Part shown: positions 24,901-36,711 of the stretch, one piece after another
Numbering within the stretch: the stretch's first letter is position 1
How the letters are laid out: the number at the start of each line of letters is the position of its first letter
Assembly: GCF_010093535.1 (NCBI RefSeq)
Contig: NW_022985222.1
Span: 252,686-316,685 of the forward strand
Length of the DNA stretch: 64,000 nucleotides
Origin: Lindgomyces ingoldianus
Taxonomy: Eukaryota; Ascomycota; Dothideomycetes; Pleosporales; Lindgomycetaceae
Reading direction: 5' to 3'
Made by a program: the position numbers and the translations under genes
The notes under the pieces: model-generated
Database searches by the model: none
Told to the model about the DNA's origin: nothing
The model's input: only the letters and a program-made list of their open reading frames with translations

Positions 24901-25385
24901 CAATACTTGCCCGCGCGAGCGGTTACAGTCTTTTTGGAGTGATGAGAATCAAGATTCACATGCTCGGAGGGTATAAAGGCAGCCGTCAGCGAAGGGAAAA
25001 AAGGGGGAAAATAGTAAGACAGACAGAAATAAGAAAGGAAATTCTCAACCGGGCGTACGGAAATGATGATCATGCTAATGATGCTAATGCTCGAGTGCTC
25101 GAAAGTCCGATGAGGTGTCCAAAATCCCGCAGCTCCAATATCGCCTATATCCTGTTCCAAAACATATCCTATGCCGAATGTACTTAAATTCTTCCATCTG
25201 CCATGCCTCTTTGGACCAAATCCTACACTTCCCAGTCTAATTCCGGTAATGGGTACCAGGAGACGCGTGCTCGCGAAGGAAAATGTGCGTCCATTGTCTT
25301 GAACGTTCAGGAGCCTGGAGTCGTCAATCCTAGGCCTCTTCAAAGGAACCCCCTTCCACTCCCAAACAAGGTGACAACTGGCCGT

Positions 25386-27170
25386 TCAGGATGAAGAGTT
25401 CATCGTATCGAGAGAGTTCTCAACCTTGTGGACCATCCCAAAATCCGGCTCTGACACACGGCGCATTCCTGACGGCAAGCTTGGAGAGCTCCGGTTGAGT
25501 TTGAGCTTCTCCATGAGCTTGCCAATCATAACATACTCTTGAGGTTCAACAAATCCGCTCGGTTGTTGCTGGAAGAAACTCATAACGAGCTCCAATGCAC
25601 GACGCGCTTCTTCCTGAGACGGAGTAATGGGCGATGTAGTATCCATTCCTATTGAAGTTGATTGCGATAGAGACTGCTGCATCGGAATGCTAACCGGAGG
25701 GACCGCAGGAACAGGAGGCGGCTGCATCGTGGCAGAAACCTGGGTTGGCGATGCTTGCATCGCTTCTTCAACGGCGGCCAGGGATGGTCGCACATCACCC
25801 ATGGGAGACTCAAGCGCCGTGCTGTGAATATACTTCGGTGTTAGGGCGTCGGACGAGGGTGGTGGCGACATGTACTGCTCCACGCCGACAAGCATCGGGA
25901 ACGTTTGGCTTCGCGGTCGCTGAAAATTGCTGCTTCCAGGCTGTCCTCTGGCTTGCTGATGTCCAATAAAGGGGCTCGTTCCGCACGCTGAGTCGGGAGT
26001 GAAGAAGGGCGATGTGGGACTAGTAGCCCCTGCAGAGAAAGACGACGGAGCGGTGTCCGTAAACACGCTCGAAAGTGATGTGTTACTCTGAGAATGAAAC
26101 GGCCGATGATGATTTGAAAAGTCATAATTGTCAGGGCTTTCTGTCTTGAGGGAGAGATTCTCCTCGCTCTTCTTCAGGGTGATGGGCGAGGGGGACGCTA
26201 CCCCGCTCGGCGATGTCGGTGAGATGCCTCCAGGAGTGTGTGCGTTTGACGGCGGGTTCGAAGTACCTTCAGATTCCTCTGCTATTGAACTCTTCCTGGA
26301 TTTCGCACCCATGAGATTATTCTTTTGCTTAAATTTCTCGAGCCAGCTGGCGCTGTTCGCCTTCAGATGGCTCTCTGAGTTGCCCACTGTAGTCGCGAAG
26401 AATTTGGCCTTCTCTCGTATCATGGCATCATTTAAAGGCAGGCCTTGTCTCTGATGGTTTCGCGCCCAGTTCGAAAGTGCCCTCTCAATGTCAGGAAACT
26501 TGCCTTTGGACCTTTTGATGGGTGAACGGCTTCCGTCGTCCTGATACAGATACTTCTCTTTCTGGCGCAAGACCTTCGAAACGGTACTAGACAAAATCAA
26601 CAGACGGACATTTAAGATTGGATTGCATCGCAGTACCTTCTCTCCACACCGAACATTGCTGGAGGAGTGTTAATGAGCTGCTGATATTGGCTCAGAGAAG
26701 CGATAGAGCTTACCTCCGATCTCAGTCTGCTTTACTGTTGGATGCTCTTCATGGTAGAGACACATTCGCCTGCGATCCGAATCCGTCAGGGTCTTCCGTG
26801 GGGTGGATGAAGTGTGCGATCGGGTAGATGTCGCTGATACTGGGGTTGCGGATGCCGGCGTGATGGGCACCGGTGCTGAAGGGAATATGGGAGGAACATA
26901 GGTCGACTGGCTGGTCAACATGCTCGGCCATTGGGGCATAATCAAGGGTTGGAGTTGCGGATGAGTAGTCCTAGGTGGGTGCATGCCGGTGGTATAAAGC
27001 GGTTCCATGGGCAGCGGGGCATAGTTGTTGAAGCCATTGTAGTCTTGCACGGGCGACTGGTGGTGGGGATGGCTGTATGTGTTAGTCTCGGCCCAGTTCG
27101 AGTTGCTGTCGTCATAGGCCTGGTCCTGGTGGTGGTGATGCTGCTCGTGGTCCATTTGCAGCTGGCTCAT
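25386..27170 (-). CDS. CENP-B-type HTH DNA-binding protein
   Basis: Exons 27170-26714, 26658-26637 (22 nt) and 26586-25386 give 559 residues. Introns are 55 bp (GTAAGC...TCCAG) and 50 bp (GTACTG...TCTAG). The exon joins rebuild a helix-turn-helix from about residue 126: KTLTDSDRRRMCLYHEEHP, then TVKQTEIGAMFGVERSTVSK with VLRQKEKYL. It is followed by a CENPB-type second HTH: FPDIERALSNWARNHQRQG, LPLNDAMIREKAKFFATTV, and SASWLEKFKQKNNL. The N-terminus is His/Gln/Pro-rich and the C-terminal 300 residues are Ser/Pro-rich and probably disordered. The pair of HTH domains is shared with pogo-type transposases, but no DDE transposase domain is present, so this is probably a domesticated regulator acting in the nucleus. 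The start is the first ATG of a frame that is otherwise open. Confidence 0.85.
26637..26658 (-). other. 22-nt microexon of the CENP-B-type gene
   Basis: It encodes AMFGVER plus the first two bases of the next Ser codon, in the turn and recognition part of the HTH. Without it the frame is lost. Confidence 0.8.
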
Positions 27171-28987
27171 GGCGAGCTGCGGTGGCTACGGGTGGGTGAT
27201 TGGAACCTTGATACAAACTATCCGTGCTATTGTGGGAGCGTCCGTGTTAGATCTTCAGTGATGCGGGTCGCAAGGCGGGCATTTGCGTCTTCCGGCGTGT
27301 TCCTGGGCGTGAGTGACCTCGCTGTCCGCCGCGCGCATGCATGCATGAGATGGGCGACGGTTCCTGAAGCGACAGCGGTGGTTCCGCGACGGCCTTTTGT
27401 CAGCAGTAGGCGGCGCAGCGGGGACTAAAAGAGGCAGAAAACGAAACGAGAATGCGGCTTGGGTGCGGCGATGATGGCTGAACTGGAGAATCTGGAGACT
27501 GCAGGGCAAGCGTTGCAAGTTTCGGTCTGCAGACTGCGAGTGTACTTGAGGATGGCCTGGAGGGCAGTGGTAGGCTAGCGGATGCTTCTGCGGGACCGGT
27601 TGTGCAGAGACGGGAGCCTCTGCGGGACGGGTCCCCTGTAGGAATGGGTTGTTTCGAGCCCAAGGATGGCCTGGGATGTCGGGGGGTGCATGCGGCGGGC
27701 CTGGCGTGTGCATGCGCTGCCCTGGCCGAGGGCGCCCCCGTCGCTTGGGGGTCGACAGCGTTAGTAGCGCCAGGACGTGGGCCAGAAAGGCGGCCGCAGT
27801 CCTCCAAGTCCCCCCTTGCACACCTACGCACGCCTGCATCTGTGCATCTGCCCGGCGGCAAATGGGAACTCTAGGCGATTTCGCGCGGCCACCGTCCCTT
27901 CGAGCTTTGCGGCCTTTGCGGGCCATAGGGAGGATAATCCATCTGACCCATCATGGCAGCGCAGCGCACTGCTCGACGGCCGGCTAATCTAACGCTGCCA
28001 AAAGCGGATGCGGCCAGAGTGGCTGCTCCATATTGGCACAAGACAGAGGACTCGTGCGCCTGTGTGCAGTGTTGCTGGCCGTTGCCGTGCTCTGGTGGCG
28101 TGCAACCCCAATTCACCACGGCTCTTCCCAGCCGGCCTGGCGATGACCGCAGGCGCTGCATAAAGGAGAACGACTGTCCGAGTATCGTCGCTGCCCAGAA
28201 AGTGTCGAAGGGCTGAAACGTATACGGAAAAGATGCAATGGCGCCCTGGCAAATCGAGCCACCAGAGACATTTTAGGTTTGACCGAAGAGCCACTCAGGC
28301 CCGAGAGAGCTGGCCGGCTGCCATGTCCAGCGAGCGATAATTAGCGCTCCGATGACAGCCAGTGCTCTGAGTCGGGGCCTTGCTCATCGCTCGACCGCAC
28401 CCCTGTTGTTTTTCTCCGACTCGACAACTGTTGTGATCAATGGACCAATGAAACAACCCAATATCAGGAGCGAGGGCTTGAAAGCGATCGTCGTATTCCC
28501 TGAGGTTCCGAAATAACAATATGGAAAAACAATGTTGCTGAGACCGTTCCAATAGCCACCACCGACTCACGTTCAACGACGAGGCTCTCGCTGAGATGTG
28601 CCTCTTCGGGACGCGGTGGACCACCTATGAATGATCTGCCTGTCTGTTTCGAAGAGCACTAGTTCGAAGCGGTCGTCGAAATGGCCTGGCGAATGATTGA
28701 TCCGATCCGCTGTGTAAGCTGCTCTGGCCGAAAATAAACGTGCTGATGTCGTTGCAATACTATTGGTACCGCGCCACGGCCAATCCAACATTCCATGCCG
28801 ACCATTGAGCTCCGCCTTGCTCGCCTTGACGTCCCATGACACCATCTAGCTCTGATACGAGAATGAGACACTCAAAAGCCATCCTTTTATAGCCCCCTTA
28901 TTGCACCATTCAGATCCCGTTGCGGGGGGAGTAAGACGTACATACACAATGACTCGCCGAAGACGCTGTTCCGTCTTCACGACAGTG
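27171..28987. other. Spacer, probably promoter and long 5' UTR of the CENP-B-type gene
   Basis: The sequence is GC-rich and has overlapping frames on both strands (27255-27926 minus, 27602-27987 plus) that read as Pro/Arg/Ala-rich noise. No gene is supported. Confidence 0.45.
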
Positions 28988-30557
28988 TTACCGCTTGATG
29001 ATAGTGACTGGATATGATGTAAGCGACCGAGATACACTATCTCGGGAAATCAGACTTACTGATGTCTTCATCGGCAAGCTCATGAGCCAGTCCCACCCGC
29101 TGTGGCTGATGTTTTACAGACTTGCCATACACGATGGCTTGCTTGAATTGCTCAACAATCGTCTTGTGGATCGAATTGCACTGCCGTGCCGTTAGCGGCC
29201 AATATATCACTCTACCCGACGAGCGACCTACGAAATCTTCCACCGTACAAGCCGTCGACCTCAGCACGACCGGGGCGGAGTAATCCGGCGTCTTTCCCTT
29301 GGGCTTCGTGTAGACTCGAACCAGATTCAGCTTTTCCCACATCTGTTCGAGCAATTCATCAACATTCCAGCCATGCTCTGAGCTGATAGGGCAAGCATTC
29401 GGAATTCGATATAACAGGTCCAGCTCCTCGATCGATATAGCATCAATCTTGTTCAGCGCGTAAATCACCGGAATGTAGCTTCGACTCTTCGCCTCCAATA
29501 CATCGATCAGGTCGTCAATCGTCGCGTCGCAACGAATCGCGATATCCGCAGATGCGATTCGATACTCATTCATCACGGCCTTTATTTCATCATGATCAAT
29601 GTGTGTTAGAGGGACCGTCGAGGTGATGGCGAGCCCCCCTTTGTCCTTCTTCTTGAACACGATGTTCGGGGGACTCTTGTTGATTCGAATTCCAAAACCT
29701 TCCAGTTCTTGTTCAATGACACGCTTATCTGTCAGAGGCTTGTTCACGTCCAGAACAATAAAGATCAAATGGCACGTCTTTGCTACCGCGATAACCTGCC
29801 GACCACGACCTTTACCATCTTTCGCGCCTTGAATAATACCGGGAAGATCAAGGATCTGGATGTTTGCACCATTATACTGGACTTGGCCAGGGACAGTAGT
29901 GAGCTACAGGAGGGTTAGAAAGGCCATGAGAGAGAGTTTCGGTCAAGTACCGTTGTAAATTCGTATGCGGCGGCTGTATACACGTCAGTTTCGCGAAGAA
30001 ATGGCAGAGAATCAAGCTAGACGCAGACCTTCGGAGTGTTGACCGGTCAGTCGACTCATGAGTGTACTCTTCCCCACTGAAGGAAAGCCAATGAAGCCCC
30101 TAAATTCAATTTAGTAAATGAATAAAGGTGTGCGAACTCATGCTGAGCATACACACTGGCAACACCAGTTCTTGCCACATCAAATCCAACTATCGCTATG
30201 TAAGCCAGCTATCTGAGTCGTTAGCAAGTCGTGTTTTACCTCCCCCTCCTCCACCACTAGACGTAGGTGTAAGGAGCTCCCGCTTCAGCTTCGCAAGCTT
30301 TGCCTTCAGTTGTCCTGTTTTTATGAGCACTAATGTACCCGATCTCGATTGCCACTCACGTACCCAAATGAAATGACGTAGCCTTGTTCTTTTGTGTCCG
30401 GGCCATCTAGAGCAGTATATCAGCCATGGGAAGGCTCGTTGAGCCGTATTGGCGTACTTCGGATTCAATTTCCTTGATCTGTTAAGAAGGGTATTAGCAC
30501 GATTCAAGCGATTCGTCTTAGGGTATCATGACTCACCTTATCCACCGTGGTCGCCAT
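28988..30557 (-). CDS. RBG1: DRG-family GTPase (DRG1/Rbg1)
   Basis: Ten exons: 30557-30537, 30478-30458, 30405-30363, 30314-30240, 30189-30153, 30099-30029, 29973-29951, 29903-29232, 29180-29060 and 29007-28988. The lengths sum to 1104 nt (367 residues), close to yeast Rbg1 (369). The start reads MATTVDKIKEIESEMARTQKN, and the end ELADEDIITIIKR. GTPase motifs are G1 [10 protein letters not shown]3 DLPGII, G4 NKID and G5 SSEHG, with a TGS domain near the C-terminus ([12 protein letters not shown] ... [18 protein letters not shown]). Rbg1 with its partner Tma46/Dfrp1 binds translating ribosomes and helps them through stalls. Introns are 47-58 bp or slightly longer. Intron 8 (29181-29231, 51 bp) keeps the frame open, so an unspliced reading gives 17 false residues. 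It is divergent from the cysteine dioxygenase gene. Confidence 0.95.
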
Positions 30558-31076
30558 TTTGCTGTTTAGAGTCTAGGCTAATGGTTCGATAGTAACGTAT
30601 GGGCAACGTTTGCGATTGAACAAAATTTGAGGTTGAGCCTTGCTGCAGGATGACGGAGGGGCGACACGTGGGGCTCGGAGAATGATTTGACCGCTCCGAC
30701 TTCGCCGACAAACAGATTCCGATGGAAGCCGAGCGTTCAATTCACTCGTTTCAAGCGGCGAATGTTTGATCTAACGACATACGTGGCTGCCTGATAACGC
30801 AGCTGACTGATTAGCACATCACAGGATCCTCGTGAAGCATGCTCTTACATAAGTGGAAATGCTATCCCGTTAGCATTGTAGGGGCTCTCAGCATCGTTTC
30901 CAGTCTGCTCTACTTCACAATATCCTTTGTCCGTTGCAGCGAGCTCAACAAAACAAAGTATTCTTTCATGATACACGCAACCTCTCACTGCTCTCGTATG
31001 CCAGTCCTTCGTGTCTGCACCGGCATTCCTCCACTGCATCTTTAGAGTGACAGTCTACTGCTACGTTGACTTCACT
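30558..31076. promoter_or_regulatory. Shared divergent promoter region of RBG1 and cysteine dioxygenase
   Basis: 519 bp separate the two start codons. No specific binding site is claimed. Confidence 0.5.
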
Positions 31077-31893
31077 ATGCCTGGAATTAGGCAAGATGTC
31101 GAAGTGAATGACAAATTTCAGGTCCTGGTAGATTCGCTCAATGAAATACTCGGGCCTAGCTCCGGCATAAACTCCGAAGATGTTGACGAGACCGAACTTC
31201 AAGAGTTAATGAATAGCTACGTCTCTAACGAGTCGGAGTGGGGAAAGTTTGCCTTTAAAGACGGTTCTAGATCCTACACGCGCAATCTAGTGGACAAGGG
31301 GAATGGAAAGTGCAACTTAGTATGAAAATTTGGTAGCTTTTATATACCTCCGCTGACACACAGCAGTTGATTCTTGTTTGGACACCGGGGAAAGGGAGCC
31401 CTATCCATGAGTAAGACCTTTTTTCGCCACTTACGGGAATATTCGCTGACTTCACTTAGCCACAACAACGCTCATTGTATCATGAAAGTCTTGAAGGGTC
31501 GATTAAAGGAAACACAATATTCATGGCCAACCGTCCATCTCAACAATTCTGAAGACTCTGCACTCAAAGTTAATAATGAAACAATCTACCACGAGAATGA
31601 AGTCACATACATGTCCGACAAACTGGGTCTACACAAAGTCTCGAATCCAGACTCCTCTGGGTATGCTGTTTCACTTCATCGTAAGTATTGCCTTGCCTCT
31701 CTGCCTTGCCATCCTCTCCCTTTCCTGACCTCTCTCCCTGAGCCTAGGTTGATTGTAGATAGTCTATACGCCCCCAAATGTCGCAGTGTACGGATGCCAC
31801 GTCTTCGACGAAAAAACCGGAACTCCATCGCACCGGAAACAATGCGGGTTTTTCTCCGAGTATGGGGTCTTGAACCCAGCGCGTCCGATGTAG
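31077..31893 (+). CDS. Cysteine dioxygenase
   Basis: Exons 31077-31319, 31367-31410, 31460-31680 and 31763-31893 give 212 residues. Introns are 47, 49 and 82 bp with GT...AG ends. The enzyme is a cupin that uses Fe(II) and O2 to oxidise cysteine to cysteine sulfinate, controlling cysteine level and sulfur flow to taurine or sulfate. Iron ligands are visible: HDHNNAHC supplies the HxH pair and, five residues on, the Cys of the Cys-Tyr crosslink. SLHLYTPP gives the third His region and the crosslink Tyr. Family landmarks include [50 protein letters not shown] and [19 protein letters not shown]. Fungal enzymes of this type are cytosolic. Length and motif order are normal, so it looks intact. The ATG chosen precedes [13 protein letters not shown], and no other in-frame ATG nearby fits better. 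Confidence 0.93.
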
Positions 31894-33285
31894 GGTTAGC
31901 CATCCATCCTCCTGGACTTTAAATCTCCTCGGTGTTTTGGTGCCGGCGCATTTGCAACCGGCGGGCATCTATTCTTCGGCATTCTAGATTTTCCTTGTCC
32001 TTTCAAAGGTGCCATTGGGTAACGTACGCATGAATGTTCATGGCGTTTGAGTGTCTTCGAAACCTGGGTCACAGAGACGTAGATTGCACGGGTTTAGGTA
32101 AAGTCATATTTTGTCAAGTGAATCGAACGTCCGAGAGAACTCTGCTTTCAATATTTGTAAAGGGACGAGGCCGGATGTCAGTTTTGGTTTTGATGCTATT
32201 AGGTAGCTGCCCGAATATAAACAGGGTCCACCATCGACTCCTGTGAGTTTTGCAATGAAAAGTTGGTCCCACTAGTTAGTCTATTCCAGTAATTAGGCAA
32301 AATCTCTACTTGCAAGTCTACTAATTACAGCCCATGAAGTGACTGCAATCGTACAGGCGTACGAATTGAAATGCCTAAAGTAATCGAAGGCCTGCGAAGC
32401 TTAGTGTAGTTTTACCTGTGGGGCTAACAGGTCCATAGTTCTAGGTGTAATTCGCCTGATGGCATTTTCGTGAACCAATAGCTATTAGAGACTCTAGTTT
32501 TACCGGGCAAAGCTACTTGGATCTCCAGAATGTAGACAAATAGAACAATAAAACTAATAGAAAGAGCGGTTCCATTGTAGTCTGCTATTCACCTCATAGT
32601 CTTATCTGTTAAGGTTGTTGCATTGAGTAACCAAGGTTTCAGCGTGAGAAAGGCGAATGTTTGGCAAAACAGACCCTTTTGCTGAATGATTGATTTAGGG
32701 GTAGAATACTTAATTTAGAAGACTGCAAACAATTGGCAAAGGAATGTCTTAGCTATAGAGTATGAAGTTGCGGAGCTAACGTTTTCTCTCATGTTCTAAA
32801 GCAAGTTATAGAGTATCTAATAACAAATTTCAAACCCTCAATAAAAGCTCCTGCGTCAGCTTATAAGAAGTATGATAATCTTAAAGGACCCTTGCCGTTT
32901 AATCGTGCATGTTAGCAATCGCTTGTCTTCTAAGACGCTTTGGGTTTCCCTAAACTCACCACTTGTTGTGAGTGTTTTTCCCTTCTATGACTATGCAGGA
33001 AGCCCACTAAGAAGTTGCCTTACACACGCTGGATTCACTAGAGAACTGCATGGTACTTCGCTAGAGTAAAATTGCATGCAGCGAAGCCTGTGGTAGTAGG
33101 AATGTATGTAGTAATTCATCAACTTGACAGTAGCAAGTAGACGGCACAGGTGCCAAATACTGCATCCATGTGGTCTATGTTAAAAGCATCTCCTAAGTTT
33201 GTATATATATTAATTTAAACCTAAGTACCCTTCCGGGTTTATCCAAATATGCGCATGCCATTTCCCATACACACCAAGGAAGCAT
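31894..33285. other. AT-rich spacer, no gene seen
   Basis: From about 32200 the sequence is AT-rich with short frames only. It resembles 2600-3600 in composition and may be an old decayed repeat. Confidence 0.45.
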
Positions 33286-33790
33286 CATGGCTCATCTAGG
33301 TACACATTCCAAGGCTCACAACAATTGACAGCTCAATATATGCTACGAAATCTGGGGCACAATATCAGTCCCGCTCTGCCCAACTAGTCACTCTCGACGT
33401 CGCGGCCTTGTAGAGATATGCACGCCCTTTCCCTCTTACCTTACCAAATCTCGTTCTAAACACACTATCATTCACGGGCCTGATCCTCCACATATCCGCT
33501 CATCATTCATCCACCCAAAAAGCAACACCGCCTATGCGAAATCGCCTTCCTTATTTGGCCGTGCTCGCGGTGAGGACGAATATCGCACGTTGAAACATGG
33601 CTCCCCTAAGGACCGCGTGCCAAGTACCAATCCCAGTGCCGTCTCCAGTCCCAGGATGCCAATGTTAAACACTACTTCAAGCGACATGACCACCCAAGAC
33701 GGCAACAAAAAGAGCATAAGCTACATCAAGAAGCTTGGCGTAGACCCAGACTTACGCTACAGAGGGCAGCAGTACATCGAGGAGAACTGA
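33286..33790 (+). CDS. Possible small two-exon protein, doubtful
   Basis: From about 33329 to the TGA at 33788 one frame stays open for 150 codons without an ATG, ending SISYIKKLGVDPDLRYRGQQYIEEN. That suggests a spliced start. One fit is ATG GCT CAT CTA G at 33286, donor GTACAC, acceptor ATATCAG, phase 1, leading to PLCPTSHSRRRGLVEICTPF. The C-terminal third looks coding; the N-terminal part is basic and unremarkable. I do not recognise the protein. Confidence 0.3.
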
Positions 33791-34962
33791 AGGCAGGATT
33801 TGTGCAACTCTGCTGATTCGAGAAGTTCTGGGGGGTGTTTTTTGGGCGATATTTGTGTTATATAAAGAGGGAATTGAACATGGCAAATCTTGAGTTTAGG
33901 AAGATTGTGGTGTGTCTAGTGAGTTGGCTTCTTTGTTTTCCTTTGCTGCGTTCGCCTTTGCGTTCAAATTGAAGGGATGCGAGTACGAGCTAACGAAATG
34001 GCTAGGAAATCAACATTACTACTACGATTGGTGGTGAAGATGCTCTCCCAGCGTGGAGAGTTCGTTGGCCCTGATGCCGGATGGAGCCCCGGTTTGTGAG
34101 TGCTCGCAACGTCTCCGCTAGAGCGCAATTTGGTATGGCGCCGCCACGGACGGGTTACCTTGATGGCAGAAATGAGTTGAAGGAGTTGCAGAGAAAAGGG
34201 GTGACTGGGAAACATTTGTAAGCATTTTTTTTCTAGAGAATTTGAACCAAGAAGGGGAGGAGATGCGAACAGTTCCAACAGCACGATTCCCAAAGACAAA
34301 AACAAGTTCTATACGAACAGTGGTGGTGATAAGACTGACGAGATATTCGGAAAGAAACTTCTAGACACTCCTCGTTCCACCCCTGCTGACTCCTGTGCAA
34401 TATCCTCCAGTTTCCGGTCTAATTTCATTCGATACCACTAATGCCACTGCAGGACAGCCACCTTGTTACCAAAACAACCCTACTAAAAGAAGACAAGGAG
34501 GCCTGGGGTTTCATCAACGAGGCCGACACTAGCTTCAGTTTCCCCCAGATGATGAGGGTGAGTACTATTATGAGTATGTGAGGGACAAGGGTGATCAGAA
34601 TGACGAATATGAGTATAAGGTGGGAGATTCTAAGCATGTGTAGAAGAGCTAGTTTAACTAGAGCTAGTAGGGCTTCAATGTGGGTGGTATATGATTGACG
34701 ATTTAGTTCGATTTAGGCTGAGCGAGCCTAGGAAAGGCGAGGTTCTTTGTCACCTCCACGAAAACATTGGGAATGAGTGGTGGAAATGGATACAAAGGGA
34801 ACGTTGGGGATACTTGGCTAGTATTTTGTACTTCTGCAGGCCGCTGCTAACTGTCTCGGCAATATACCAATGGATACCTTCCTTCTTCACAAGCAAACAG
34901 CACCTTATCTGTAGCTTCAACAAGAACTGCAATTCAAAATTATCCATCTCATGACATTCGAC
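33791..34962. other. Intergenic spacer, no gene seen
   Basis: The frame 33964-34305 on the minus strand begins with a hydrophobic stretch (MFLSLGIVLLELFASPPLLG), but the remainder reads as chance. The rest is 3' flank of Dbp8. Confidence 0.4.
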
Positions 34963-36711
34963 TTACTTCTTAAGCTTCTCCATCCCCATCTTCCTCTTCC
35001 CATACACGTCCTTTCCCTCTTCAATCTGCAATTGCGCCTCCCTCTTCTTCTCGCCTACAGGCTTCAACGCATCTCTTGCTACCCTCGTTTCTAAATTAAC
35101 GCCCTCTTCCGCGTATTGATCCATCTTCTTTCCTACTCTTTCTTCAATGGCCAATATCAGCTCTACGTCCCTTTGCCCAATGAACGTCACACTCTGACCC
35201 GCTCTCCCGGCTCTTGCCGTTCGTCCAACTCGGTGAATATAGTCATCTGGATCCCGTGGTACATCGTAGTTAATAATGAGGGCGACTTCAGGGATATCGA
35301 GACCACGGGCTGCGACGTCGGTAGCGACGAGGATCCTGGCGGCTTGTGCACGGAATCGGGCAAGATTGGCGACACGTTGTGACTGGGGGAGGCGGGAGTG
35401 TAGAGCAGTGACGCGGTGCAAAAGTAGACGGAGCGTATATTCTAGGAGATTCGCTGTGTCGGTGCGGTTGCAGAAGATTATTACGGATTTGCTAATATTC
35501 TCTGGGGTGCCTAGAAGAACGTGGAGATAGTGTTCTTTGTGTGTTACTGGGATTTGCAGATACTTCTGTTGTAGTTTTGGTGGGATGGCTAAAGTCTCCG
35601 TATCTACTTCGCAAATGAAGATGGGTGGGCGACCAGGACGCGGCTGCTCTTTCAAAGCAAGCACTTCCGACGTGACTGTTGCCGTGAACAATAATGTTTG
35701 TCGTTCAGTAGCGGAAGGTAGAACCGAGAGGCAGGTTTCCAAATCTGGCAGCATACTTCCTCGTCCGGGTGCGAGAAGTCGGTCTGCTTCATCAAACACC
35801 ACAAACCTGACCCTACGCAATCCGCAGATGGTGTCTTCACCGGAAGCCTTGATGTGCTCAGCAAGACGGCCAGGGGTTGCAATTACAATATGCGGCCGTG
35901 ATGCAAGATTAATAGCTTGTTCTCGCTGGTCGCCCCCTCCAGTTATTAGGACCGGTTTGAGGGACTGTGGTGCTGATATGGCCTTGATTTGCTCGAAAAT
36001 TTGGATCGCAAGTTCTCTATAGAAAGTGAGCAGAAGGCAATATCACTCACTACGCATGACCATTACCTCGTCGGTCTAGGGTCGGGAAGAGTTAGCAATC
36101 TTCGTATCTAAAGTTATGATTGAGGAGCTACTTACGTGATAACAACAGCAAATATCCCCACAGGATCTTCAGCCCACTTTTGAAGGATAGGAGCTGCAAA
36201 GGCTACTGTTTTACCAGTACCTGTTCGCGATCCACCAATGCTAGGGATTTCAATCAGCACAAGCAGGTATTTCAGGGAGAGAACAATCATACCAGTCCCT
36301 CCCTTTCAAGATCTCCGGGATACACGCCTTCTGAATCCCTGTCGGCCGTTTAATCTCCATGGCAGAAAGCGATGCAACTAGCCAAGGAGCGACATTGATC
36401 GACGCAAAAGATATCTTCTCTTTTCCACTCAACGCTGTTGATTCAGGATCCAATTGACCGGTTTGGCCTGGTACTAGTCCGGCCTTCTTTGTCTTGATTC
36501 TCGAAAGAATTGGGACTTGGTTATTCGAAGTTACATCTAATCCAGAAACTTCTTTAGGAGAAGGAGAGAGCTTTCTTCGCTTTCTGCTTCCATTCTGGTA
36601 TTCTGAAATGTCTTCATTGGAGGATGAGAAACCTGGGTCCGAATACGAGGGAGGCTTCACTGGGACGGATTCGATGACCTTATTCTTCAAGCGCCTCTCC
36701 ATGGTGCCCAT
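34963..36711 (-). CDS. DBP8: DEAD-box RNA helicase Dbp8
   Basis: Exons 36711-36293, 36240-36136, 36075-36067 (only 9 nt) and 36016-34963 give 528 residues. Introns are 52, 60 and 50 bp with GT...AG ends. Helicase motifs run in order: Q motif [24 protein letters not shown], Ia PTREL, GG, Ib TPGRL, II DEAD, III-like TAT (in [11 protein letters not shown]), [21 protein letters not shown] and [15 protein letters not shown]. The closest known type is Dbp8, an ATP-dependent helicase of the small-subunit processome that acts in 18S rRNA maturation in the nucleolus. The N-terminal 110 residues are Ser/Lys-rich and carry a basic patch ([13 protein letters not shown]) that could direct nuclear entry. 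The start is uncertain: another in-frame ATG lies at 36933, but [11 protein letters not shown] at 36711 is more like a family start. Confidence 0.9.
36067..36075 (-). other. 9-nt microexon in Dbp8
   Basis: Sequence ACCGACGAG, flanked by CCCTAG upstream and GTAATG downstream. It supplies most of the PTR of motif Ia; joining without it would destroy a motif essential to the family. Confidence 0.85.

Larger units (their letters stand above)
19376..25385. other. Six-kilobase region without a recognised gene
   Basis: Many short overlapping frames occur. One on the minus strand (20415-21146) is listed separately. A 23339-23593 minus frame starts with a hydrophobic stretch (IRALVFFLALASFAFV) that could be a signal peptide, and 23014-23373 minus is open for 119 codons; neither has further support. 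A (TG)n run and a CCTCCACGC-type minisatellite lie near 21830-21955. The last few hundred bases are the 3' flank of the CENP-B-type gene. Confidence 0.4.

Noticed and set aside
27255..27926. 223-codon minus-strand frame
   Set aside because: Pro/Arg/Ala-rich translation overlapped by equally long plus-strand frames in GC-rich DNA upstream of a gene; reads as chance.
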